From Candidatus Manganitrophaceae bacterium (GTDB lineage Bacteria; Nitrospirota; Nitrospiria; SBBL01; Manganitrophaceae): 5,922 nt of DNA. Positions 1 through 5,922 of the stretch are shown piece by piece; within the stretch, counting starts at the first letter, position 1; the number at the start of each line of letters is the position of its first letter. The notes under the pieces are model-generated. The model was not told where the DNA came from. It searched no databases and saw nothing but the letters and a program-made list of their open reading frames with translations. Both the position numbers and the translations under genes were made by a program. The stretch spans positions 1 through 5,922 of the forward strand of contig SCUR01000141.1 in NCBI GenBank assembly GCA_004297235.1, written 5' to 3'.

Positions 1-1140
1 GGGTCGGAGAAATCGGTGCAGATCAATTACGCCAAACTGCCCCAAGAAGTCTCGGTGGGCGATCCGATCTTCATCGACGACGGCCGAATCCGATTAAAGG
101 TCGTTCGGGTCTCGCCGACGGAAATCGAGACGCAGGTTGTCGGAGGCGGGAGGCTGCGGGGCGGACGGGGAATGAATGTTCCGGAGAGCGCCCTGTCCAT
201 CCCCGCCGTGTCGGAGCGCGACATCGAGTATCTCGATTTCGGCCTGGCCCATGGAGTCGATTGGGTTGCCCTCTCCTTTGTCCGGTCCACGGAGGAGATC
301 GAAAAGGCGCGCGCGTATTGCGCGGCGCAGGGGAAGCGGCCCAAGCTGATGGCCAAGATCGAGAGACGGGAGGCCCTGGTGCGCCTCGACGAGATCGTCC
401 GGGCCGCCGACGGTGTGATGGTGGCCCGGGGAGATCTGGGAGTCGAGATCCCCGTGGAGCAGGTGCCGATGGCGCAGAAGCGGATCATCGCCCTGGCCAA
501 CCGGATGGGAAAGCCGGTGATCACCGCGACACAGATGCTGGAGTCGATGGTGGAGCATTCCTGGCCGACCCGGGCGGAGGTCGCCGATGTCGCCAACGCG
601 ATTCTCGACGGGACCGATGCGGTGATGCTCTCCCAGGAGACCTCGATCGGAGAATATCCCCTGGAGGCGGTTGGAACCATGGATCGGGTGGCCCGGGAGG
701 TCGAAGATCGGGTCGGGACAGTTCATACCCCAGAAGAGTTTGGAGAATCGGGGGAAGGGGTTTCGGAGGCGGTGGTTCACGGCGCAGCTCATATTGCCGG
801 GGAGGTCCAAGCAAAGTTGATCGTCGCCGTCACACGAACCGGTCAGACCGCGCAGCGTCTCTCCGCGGCGAGACCAAACCTTCCCATTGTCGCGGTGGTT
901 TCCGACGAAGAGGTAGGCCGGCATCTGGTGATCTGCCGGGGGGTGGTCCCGCTCAAAATAGGGTGCCTGGAAGGCCTCGACCAGACGCCGGAGGTGATTT
1001 TTGACCTCATCTGCTCCGCCGGATTGGCCGGTCCCGGAGAGCGGGTCGTCTTGACGGGGGGGATCCCTTCCGGTCGACCGGGTTCCACCAGTTTCGTGAG
1101 GGTTTTTCGAATACCGGATTCCTTTAGGAAAGGGAAATAG
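1..1140 (+). CDS. pyk: Pyruvate kinase, 5'-truncated by the window edge
   Basis: Pyruvate kinase catalyses the last step of glycolysis in the cytoplasm: phosphoenolpyruvate plus ADP gives pyruvate plus ATP. The frame is open from base 1 with no stop, so the GTG at 16 is an internal Val codon, not the start. By comparison with E. coli PykF (470 residues), about 100 N-terminal residues are missing. Counting from base 1 as codon 1, I see the end of the B domain (NYAKLP, IDDG), then the catalytic barrel. The barrel shows the AKIE motif with the catalytic Lys at 119 and metal-binding Glu at 121, the ARGDLGVE motif with metal-binding Asp at 145, and ITATQMLESM with Thr at 177. The C-terminal allosteric domain follows, with TRTGQTA and a closing GGIPSGRPGST loop. 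All key residues visible here are intact. Residues that decide potassium dependence lie in the missing part. The effector (FBP or sugar phosphate/AMP) cannot be told from this sequence. The family call is secure. Confidence 0.97.
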   Translation, partial: GSEKSVQINYAKLPQEVSVGDPIFIDDGRIRLKVVRVSPTEIETQVVGGGRLRGGRGMNVPESALSIPAVSERDIEYLDFGLAHGVDWVALSFVRSTEEIEKARAYCAAQGKRPKLMAKIERREALVRLDEIVRAADGVMVARGDLGVEIPVEQVPMAQKRIIALANRMGKPVITATQMLESMVEHSWPTRAEVADVANAILDGTDAVMLSQETSIGEYPLEAVGTMDRVAREVEDRVGTVHTPEEFGESGEGVSEAVVHGAAHIAGEVQAKLIVAVTRTGQTAQRLSAARPNLPIVAVVSDEEVGRHLVICRGVVPLKIGCLEGLDQTPEVIFDLICSAGLAGPGERVVLTGGIPSGRPGSTSFVRVFRIPDSFRKGK

Positions 1141-2114
1141 TGGGCGCACGCGCGGTCCTGGAGCCGGGGAATAAAGCAATGCGATTCGTAGACAAGAGCT
1201 CAATGCGTTTGGGCGTGGTACTTTCCGCGGGCGATCTTCGCGGCGTGTTCGCCCACACCGGTTTTCTGCTGGCGCTGGAGGAATTCGGGCTCTCTTATCA
1301 GGCCATGGCCGGCTGCAGCGCCGGGGCGATCGTGGCCGCCATCGTATCGAGCGGGACGCCGGTCCGAGAGTTTGCCGAGTGGCTGAAGGGCCTGACCGTG
1401 GCGCATTACTGGCAGAGGGACTCGCTTTTCCGCATCCTCTACAACGTGATCCTAAGGTCCGGGCGGGGCTATACCGGCATCGTCTCCACCGATCGACTGG
1501 AGCGGACGATTGCCGGCCTGCTCAAGGCCAAGACGTTTGAGTCCTGTCCCGTTCCGCTTTATCTTGTGGCTACGAATCTTACAAAAGGCATCAAAGAGGT
1601 CTTTCATGCGGGAGAGATCGCTCCCCGCGCCGTCGCGAGCGCAGCGATTCCGGCCCTGTTTAAGGCGAAGCAGATTGGCGAGTCCTATTATGTCGATGGC
1701 GGAGTTTTCGAGATCACTCCGAGAAGCGCCGTCTGCTGTAAAGAGGAATTGGATCTCCTGATCGTGAACCGGATCGGGGCCGGACCGGACCGGCTGAAAG
1801 AGGACAACCGGTTTCTGGAGGAACCCTGGAGTCTTGTGCAGGTGGCAGCCAGGGTCTTGAACGCCACCTATGAGATCAATGAGGCGGCGGAGAAAACCGA
1901 AACGGCCTCCTGCCCCTGCGGCTGCAAGGTCCGGATTCTGACGCTGGCACCCCGGATCAGCTTCGTCCATCGGCTCGATCCGGGGCGCGGGCCGGGTCTG
2001 ATCCGTGAAGGATACGAAGAGACCCTTCGCCTCTTGCCCCCTCTGATGAACAGGCTTTCAGACCCTCCCACGGAGCGAAAAGAAAGAAAGACGGATGCCG
2101 GTCAGTGTGAATAA
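1140..2114 (+). CDS. Patatin-like phospholipase / serine acyl hydrolase
   Basis: Patatin-family proteins hydrolyse acyl esters of lipids with a Ser-Asp dyad. Numbering from GTG 1140 (324 residues), the nucleophile motif GCSAG is at 58-62 (Ser60), and the catalytic Asp is in DGG at 186-188. The usual glycine-rich oxyanion loop (GGGxRG) appears as AGDLRG at 30-35, keeping Arg34 and Gly35 but changing two glycines. No signal peptide or clear membrane segment is seen, so a cytoplasmic or peripheral membrane place is likely. The C-terminal part carries a CPCGC cluster (Cys258, 260, 262) and a charged Lys/Arg/Glu-rich tail. The start is uncertain. GTG 1140 overlaps the pyk stop (TAGTG) and has AGGA/GGGA upstream. 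ATG 1179 has GGGGA eight bases ahead. ATG 1203 would start right at the conserved domain but has only a weak ribosome site. The family is clear; the substrate is unknown, and regulation by coupling to pyk is inference. Confidence 0.9.
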   Translation: MGARAVLEPGNKAMRFVDKSSMRLGVVLSAGDLRGVFAHTGFLLALEEFGLSYQAMAGCSAGAIVAAIVSSGTPVREFAEWLKGLTVAHYWQRDSLFRILYNVILRSGRGYTGIVSTDRLERTIAGLLKAKTFESCPVPLYLVATNLTKGIKEVFHAGEIAPRAVASAAIPALFKAKQIGESYYVDGGVFEITPRSAVCCKEELDLLIVNRIGAGPDRLKEDNRFLEEPWSLVQVAARVLNATYEINEAAEKTETASCPCGCKVRILTLAPRISFVHRLDPGRGPGLIREGYEETLRLLPPLMNRLSDPPTERKERKTDAGQCE

Positions 2115-2164
2115 CGCAAAAGGCGGGATAGGAGGCTGATCCTTATGGCAGCGGGAAGAACATC
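2115..2164 (+). promoter_or_regulatory. Short intergenic leader of the exporter genes
   Basis: This 50-base gap between the patatin-like gene and the adaptor gene is the only clear space in the window. It holds a GGAGG Shine-Dalgarno at 2131-2135, which lies 9 bases ahead of ATG 2145 rather than serving the adaptor start directly. A second purine-rich stretch, GGGAAGA at 2153-2159, sits 5 bases before the adaptor ATG at 2165. A small imperfect inverted repeat (AGGA 2130-2133 with TCCT 2140-2143) overlaps the first ribosome site but is too short to call a control hairpin. I see no rho-independent terminator and no convincing -35/-10 pair, so read-through from the upstream genes is the simplest view. 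Confidence 0.45.
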
Positions 2165-2168
2165 ATGA
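2145..2168 (+). CDS. Possible 7-codon leader mini-ORF coupled to the adaptor gene
   Basis: ATG 2145 opens a seven-codon frame (MAAGRTS) ending in TGA at 2166-2168. It is preceded by a good GGAGG at 2131-2135 with a 9-base spacer, the best-matched ribosome site near here. Its stop overlaps the adaptor start: ATG 2165-2167 and TGA 2166-2168 share bases as ATGA. A ribosome that ended here could restart on the adaptor gene, so this may be a translational coupling leader. Against this, seven codons can easily arise by chance, the peptide shows no attenuator-like run of one amino acid, and the adaptor ATG has its own modest ribosome site. No function is claimed for the peptide itself. Confidence 0.3.
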   Translation: MAAGRTS

Positions 2169-3109
2169 AGGCCAAAACACTTCTGGTTTGGTTGGTCGTA
2201 TTGATCTTTGTCGCCGTCGCCGGCTGGGGGGCGTGGCGCTTCTTTTCTCCGCCTCCTCTTCCGGAGGGAATCCTGGAAGGGCACGGCCGGATCGAGGGGA
2301 CGGAGATCGCCGTCAGCGGCAAGATCACCGGCCGGATCGCGGCGATGGGGGTGAAGGAGGGAGAGCGGGTGGAGAAGGGGACGGAGATCGCGCGCCTTTC
2401 CGCCGACGAGATCGAGGCGCGCCTCTCGCAGGCGCAGGCCCGGGCGGAGGCGGCCGAGCGACAGGTGACGCAACTTTCTGAACGTGTGAAGACGCTGGCG
2501 CATCATGCCGCCAAGGTCCGGGTCGATCATGAGCGAAACCAAGCGTTGTTCCGACAGGGTGTCCTCTCCAAGCAGCAATTCGACCGCTCGGAGAGCGCCC
2601 TGAAGGAAGCGGAGGGGGAGTTGCGGGCGACCGAGGCGCTGCTCGCGGCGTCGCAGTCCGAGGCGGCCGCGGCGCAGGCGATTCGCAGGGAGGCGGAGGC
2701 GGCGCTTTCGGAGATGCGGATCACCGCCCCGATCACAGGGACGATCGTCACGAAGGCGATGGAGGAAGGGGAGCTGGCGCTTCCGGGAAGAACGCTGGTG
2801 ACGCTGGTCGATCTGACCCATCCCTATCTCCGTGTCTACCTCCCGGAGCGGGAGATCGGCAAGGTAAAGCTGGGAGATCCCGCGCGGGTCTTTGTCGACT
2901 CCTTTCCGAACCGGCCCTTCGAGGCGGAGGTGACGGAGGTGGCCCAGAAGGCCGAGTTCACCCCCAAGGATGTCCATATGCCGGATGAGCGGGTGACGCT
3001 CGTCTACGGCGTCAAACTTCAGATCAAAAATCCCCAGGGATTCCTGAAGCCGGGGATGCCGGCCGATGCCCTCATCAAATGGAAACCGGAGACGCCATGG
3101 ACGAAGTAG
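2165..3109 (+). CDS. HlyD-family periplasmic adaptor (membrane fusion protein), YbhG-like
   Basis: This 314-residue protein should link an inner-membrane ABC exporter to an outer-membrane channel. Residues 5-26 form one hydrophobic segment after two lysines, an uncleaved anchor or signal. No lipobox cysteine is seen. A lipoyl-like half follows (about 37-80, with VSGKITGRI at 50-58), then a long Ala/Glu/Arg-rich coiled-coil hairpin at about 82-184. The second lipoyl half is ITAPITGTIV at 186-195, then a beta-barrel region with GFLKPGMPADALI near 292-304. At the hairpin turn, Arg124, Leu128 and Ser135 fit the RxxxLxxxxxxS motif that AcrA- and MacA-type adaptors use to meet TolC, and Asp140 fits the usual following Asp. 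Length and order match E. coli YbhG-type proteins. Its 3' end overlaps the ATPase gene, which supports one cassette. The start ATG 2165 has GGGAAGA upstream and gives a complete anchor. The transported compound cannot be read from the sequence. Confidence 0.93.
   Translation: MKAKTLLVWLVVLIFVAVAGWGAWRFFSPPPLPEGILEGHGRIEGTEIAVSGKITGRIAAMGVKEGERVEKGTEIARLSADEIEARLSQAQARAEAAERQVTQLSERVKTLAHHAAKVRVDHERNQALFRQGVLSKQQFDRSESALKEAEGELRATEALLAASQSEAAAAQAIRREAEAALSEMRITAPITGTIVTKAMEEGELALPGRTLVTLVDLTHPYLRVYLPEREIGKVKLGDPARVFVDSFPNRPFEAEVTEVAQKAEFTPKDVHMPDERVTLVYGVKLQIKNPQGFLKPGMPADALIKWKPETPWTK
3088..3091 (+). promoter_or_regulatory. Ribosome binding site that decides the ATPase start
   Basis: GGAG lies 5 bases before ATG 3097, inside the end of the adaptor gene. 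The alternative in-frame ATG at 3079 has only pyrimidine- and A-rich sequence before it and no Shine-Dalgarno. This favours 3097 as the start of the ATPase, giving a 13-base overlap with the adaptor gene rather than 31 bases. Confidence 0.6.
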
Positions 3110-5046
3110 ACGTGAAGACGCCTCCCGTGATCGAGGCGAAACGACTCACCAAACGCTACCGGGACCGAATCGCCGTCGACGGGCTCTCCCTCAACGTCCA
3201 AAAGGGGGAGATCTTCGGCCTGATCGGCTCCGACGGCGCGGGCAAAACGACCACCTTGCAGATGCTCTGCGGCATCCTCGACCCGACGCAAGGGCGGGCC
3301 GAGGTGTTTGGATACGATACGGTGCGGGACGCTGCGGAGGTCACCTCGCGCATCGGCTACATGTCGCAGACCTTCAGCCTCTACGGGCGCCTCTCGGTGG
3401 AGGAGAACCTGGCGTTCTTCGCCGACCTGCACCGCGTTCCGGAGGGGGTCCGGGAAGAGCGCACGTCGCGCCTTCTTGAATTTGCCCGCCTGTGGCCGCA
3501 CCGGGAGAGGCCGGCCAGCGACCTCTCGGGCGGGATGCAGAAAAAGCTCGCCCTCTGCACGGCGCTGATCCATCAGCCCGATCTGCTGGTCCTGGACGAG
3601 CCGACCACCGGAGTCGATCCGGTCTCCCGCCGGGAGTTCTGGGAGATCCTCTATCGGGCGCTGGCGGAGGGGGCTACCATCGTCGTCTCCACCCCCTACA
3701 TGGATGAGGCGGAGCGTTGCACGCGGGTGGCGCTGCTGCACGAGGGGCGCTTGATCGCCTGCGATGCGCCGACCGGTCTGCGCGGACAACTCCCCGGCCT
3801 CATGCTCGAAGTGAGCGCCGATCCGCAGCGCCGGGCGCTTTCGATCCTGGAAGAGGCGTTCCCGCGGGCGCGCCCCTATCTCTTCGGAGAACAGATTCAT
3901 CTTCATCTGGAGGAGGGGACGGGGGATGCCGACGCGTTGCGCGGCCTGCTCGAACGCCGGGAGGTGAGCGTCCGTGAAATTCGAACGGTCCGACCCGGCC
4001 TGGAGGATGTTTTCGTGGCCCGTCTTTCGGAAGGGGCGCCGGCTCCCGCGGTCCCGATCTTTTCCGAGACAGAAAGAGACCGGACGGGAGTCGCGGTCGA
4101 AGCGGTCGATCTCACCATGCGCTTCGGCGCGTTCACCGCGGTGGACCGGCTCAGCTTTTCGGTCCGGCGGGGGGAGATCTTCGGCTTTCTCGGCCCCAAC
4201 GGGTCGGGCAAGACCACTACGATCCGGCTCCTCTGCGGCCTGCTGACCCCCACTTCCGGGCAAGCGGTCGTCGCGGGCCGAACCGTCGGAAAGGAAAACC
4301 AGGCGGTCAAGTCGCGCGTCGGATATATGTCGCAGCGGTTTTCCCTGTACCAGGATATGACCGTTCGGGAGAACATAGACTTTTTTTCCGGCGCCTACGG
4401 GGTCCCACGCGCGCAGCGCCCGGCCCGGCGCGACTGGGCGCTGACCCTGGCGGGGCTGAAGGGGGAGGAACGGAGGATGACGCGCGACCTCTCCGGCGGG
4501 ATGAAGCAGCGACTGGCGCTCGCCTGCGCGGTCCTGCACGAGCCGGAGGTGGTCTTTCTCGATGAGCCGACGGCGGGGGTCGACCCCCTCTCCCGGCGAC
4601 GTTTCTGGGATCTGATCTACAGCCTTTCCGACCAGGGGATCACGGTCTTCGTCACCACCCATTACATGGATGAGGCGGAGCATTGCCACACGCTGGGACT
4701 TCTTTATTACGGGCGGCTGATCGCGATCGGGTCGCCGGGTGAACTCCGCTCGGGGATGCGGGCGGGGGAGGTGCTGGAGACGGAATGTGATCAGCCAATC
4801 CGCGCCCTGGCCCTTTTTCAGGGAGTGGCGGGGATCCGGCCCTCTTTCTTCGGGGACCGTCTCCACCTCCTGGTCGATGATGCCGAGGCGGCCCGGCCCT
4901 GGATTGTCGATCGCCTGCAACGGGAAGGCCATCGGATCCACCGGGTCGAACGTGTCCCGCTCAGCATCGAGGACGTTTTCATCGCCATGATCGAGATGGA
5001 GCAGGCGCGGCTGGCGGAGAGGCAAGCGGCGGGGAGCAGCGCATGA
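3097..5046 (+). CDS. ABC exporter ATPase with two fused nucleotide-binding domains, YbhF-like
   Basis: This 649-residue protein carries two ABC ATPase domains in tandem and powers the exporter from the cytoplasmic face. Domain 1 has Walker A GSDGAGKT at 44-51, Q-loop Gln91, signature LSGGM at 143-147, Walker B ending in Asp167-Glu168, and TGVDP as D-loop. Where the H-loop His is expected, it has STPYMDEAE with Pro200. Domain 2 has Walker A GPNGSGKT at 366-373, Gln413, LSGGM at 465-469, Asp489-Glu490 and a normal H-loop His522 (TTHYMDEAE). Each ATPase domain is followed by a small domain ending in EDVFVA or EDVFIA, like the C-terminal extensions of drug- and polysaccharide-type ABC proteins. 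The layout matches E. coli YbhF and the N-terminal part of RbbA, but there is no attached membrane domain. The start at 3097 is chosen on its GGAG; ATG 3079 would add six residues. The stop overlaps the permease start as ATGA. The substrate is unknown; YbhF relatives have been linked to drug or cation export. Confidence 0.95.
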   Translation: MDEVDVKTPPVIEAKRLTKRYRDRIAVDGLSLNVQKGEIFGLIGSDGAGKTTTLQMLCGILDPTQGRAEVFGYDTVRDAAEVTSRIGYMSQTFSLYGRLSVEENLAFFADLHRVPEGVREERTSRLLEFARLWPHRERPASDLSGGMQKKLALCTALIHQPDLLVLDEPTTGVDPVSRREFWEILYRALAEGATIVVSTPYMDEAERCTRVALLHEGRLIACDAPTGLRGQLPGLMLEVSADPQRRALSILEEAFPRARPYLFGEQIHLHLEEGTGDADALRGLLERREVSVREIRTVRPGLEDVFVARLSEGAPAPAVPIFSETERDRTGVAVEAVDLTMRFGAFTAVDRLSFSVRRGEIFGFLGPNGSGKTTTIRLLCGLLTPTSGQAVVAGRTVGKENQAVKSRVGYMSQRFSLYQDMTVRENIDFFSGAYGVPRAQRPARRDWALTLAGLKGEERRMTRDLSGGMKQRLALACAVLHEPEVVFLDEPTAGVDPLSRRRFWDLIYSLSDQGITVFVTTHYMDEAEHCHTLGLLYYGRLIAIGSPGELRSGMRAGEVLETECDQPIRALALFQGVAGIRPSFFGDRLHLLVDDAEAARPWIVDRLQREGHRIHRVERVPLSIEDVFIAMIEMEQARLAERQAAGSSA

Positions 5047-5922
5047 AAACCCTCATCGGCGCCGTGGTCTGGAAAGAAGTGCGGGAGATTCGCCGGGACC
5101 CGATCACGATGTGGGTCGCCATCGCCCTTCCGTTGGTGATGCTCTATCTCTTCGGCTCCGCCCTCTCTTTGGATGTGAAAGACGCTCCCCTGGCCGTCTA
5201 CGATCTGGATCAGAGCGAGCGGAGCCGGGCCCTGATCGAGGCATTTCCGCGCTCCGGCTATTTCCGACGTGTTCAGGACATCCGCGAAGAGAGGGAGATC
5301 GGAGAGATGCTCGATCGCGGCCGGGCACGGCTGGTGCTGGTCATCCCCCCCGATTTCTCGCGACGGCTCGCCCGCGGCGAGACGGCGATGGTGCAAACGC
5401 TGGTCGACGGTTCGTTTTCAGCGACCGCCATGGTCGTGGCCGGCTACGCGGCGGCGATCGTCCAGAATTACACGGCGGAGCAGGCCGAGCATGCCTTGGC
5501 CGAGGGTCCTTCTGCGCATCCACTCCCCGGCGTGGTCGAGAGCCGGGTCTGGTTCAACGCCCCCCTCAAGAGCGTCAATTACATTGTTCCCGGCCTCTTC
5601 GGGGTGATCCTGATGGCCTTCCCGCCGATGCTGACTGCGCTTGCAGTAGTCCGTGAGAAAGAGAACGGGTCGGTCCAGCAGATCTTCGTCTCGCCGATCC
5701 GGCCGTATCAGTTCATCGCGGGGAAGATGGTCCCTTATGCGGTCATCGCGTTTTTAGAGATGCTGATGATCCTGATCGCCGGCCTGGGGTGGTTTCGGAT
5801 CCCCTTCCGCGGGAGCTTTTTCCTCTTTCTCGGGGCGACCGCGCTCTATGTCTTTTGCACCGTCGGTTTGGGCCTGCTGATCTCCACGGTGACGCGCAGT
5901 CAGTTGGTCGCCATGCTCCTGG
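5043..5922 (+). CDS. ABC-2 type permease, YbhS-like, 3'-truncated by the window edge
   Basis: This is the membrane subunit of the exporter, open to the last base with 293 codons visible; relatives are about 370-380 residues, so roughly 80 are missing. ATG 5043 overlaps the ATPase TGA by four bases (ATGA), with GGAG at 5033-5036 and a 6-base spacer. A short amphipathic N-terminus (KEVREIRRDP, 11-20) leads to a first membrane segment at about 22-42. A soluble, probably periplasmic, domain runs from about 43 to 175. Further membrane segments follow at about 178-203, 229-250 and 258-282. The sequence VWFNAPLKSVNYIVPG (169-184) and the cytoplasmic loop REKENGSVQQIFVSPIRP (204-221) are typical of ABC-2 exporters; the loop should contact the ATPase. 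It probably pairs with itself or with a second permease encoded beyond the window, as YbhS does with YbhR. Confidence 0.93.
   Translation, partial: MKTLIGAVVWKEVREIRRDPITMWVAIALPLVMLYLFGSALSLDVKDAPLAVYDLDQSERSRALIEAFPRSGYFRRVQDIREEREIGEMLDRGRARLVLVIPPDFSRRLARGETAMVQTLVDGSFSATAMVVAGYAAAIVQNYTAEQAEHALAEGPSAHPLPGVVESRVWFNAPLKSVNYIVPGLFGVILMAFPPMLTALAVVREKENGSVQQIFVSPIRPYQFIAGKMVPYAVIAFLEMLMILIAGLGWFRIPFRGSFFLFLGATALYVFCTVGLGLLISTVTRSQLVAMLL

Noticed and set aside
16..18. GTG as the start of pyruvate kinase
   Set aside because: The frame is open upstream to base 1 and a start here would remove the N-terminal part of the barrel, so this is an internal Val codon in a gene cut by the window edge.
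94..1203. A 369-codon - strand frame opposite pyruvate kinase, and a 291-codon one opposite the adaptor (2102-2977)
   Set aside because: Both are shadows of well-supported + strand genes; their translations are low-complexity and carry no recognisable domain.
2126..2143. Hairpin masking the GGAGG ribosome site, possibly a riboswitch or terminator
   Set aside because: Only 4-base stems in alternative registers, no U-run, and too short for any known riboswitch.
3220..4680. Repeated DNA between the two halves of the ATPase gene as a mobile or tandem repeat
   Set aside because: The likeness is that of two anciently duplicated ATPase domains, diverged at the DNA level and shared by the YbhF family; it is not a recent repeat.
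3019..5025. A 668-codon open frame on the - strand opposite the ATPase gene
   Set aside because: It mirrors a strongly GC3-biased coding gene with complete ABC motifs in the + strand. Its translation is rich in Arg, Pro, Gly and Asp, shows no family motif, and has no ribosome site I could support.
5111..5656. A 181-codon + strand frame inside the permease
   Set aside because: The overlapping frame from 5043 gives a clear ABC-2 permease with membrane segments and runs to the window end; the 5111 frame is an Arg/Gly/Pro-rich shadow.

Overview
The window reads as ordinary chromosomal sequence from a GC-rich, Gram-negative bacterium. GC looks clearly above 55% by eye, with strong G/C bias at third codon positions. 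A periplasmic adaptor protein with a TolC-docking motif implies an outer membrane. I cannot place the lineage from sequence alone; Nitrospirota- or Deltaproteobacteria-like is only a guess. All five real genes lie on the + strand and are packed almost without gaps. I see no tRNA, rRNA, CRISPR array, insertion sequence, attachment site or convincing terminator.

Layout: (1) 1-1140 is the C-terminal four fifths of pyruvate kinase; its start lies upstream of the window. (2) 1140-2114 is a patatin-like serine acyl hydrolase whose first possible start overlaps the pyruvate kinase stop by one base. (3) A 50-base gap, 2115-2164, holds a good Shine-Dalgarno sequence and a 7-codon mini-ORF. The mini-ORF stop overlaps the next start codon. 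(4) 2165-3109 is an HlyD/YbhG-type membrane fusion protein. (5) 3097-5046 is a YbhF-type ABC ATPase with two nucleotide-binding domains fused in one chain. (6) 5043-5922 is an ABC-2 type permease of the YbhS kind, cut by the right edge of the window.

Genes 4-6 form a recognisable export cassette (adaptor, double ATPase, permease), tied together by 13-base and 4-base overlaps. They should assemble into a tripartite pump: the permease and ATPase in the inner membrane, the adaptor in the periplasm, and a TolC-family channel encoded elsewhere. In related operons a second, similar permease usually follows, so one is expected just past the window. The link between this exporter, the patatin-like hydrolase and pyruvate kinase is only one of position; a shared transcript is plausible but a shared function is not shown. 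I found no clearly novel system. The most useful details are the mini-ORF ahead of the exporter, the unequal ATPase sites, and the altered oxyanion loop and cysteine cluster of the patatin-like protein.
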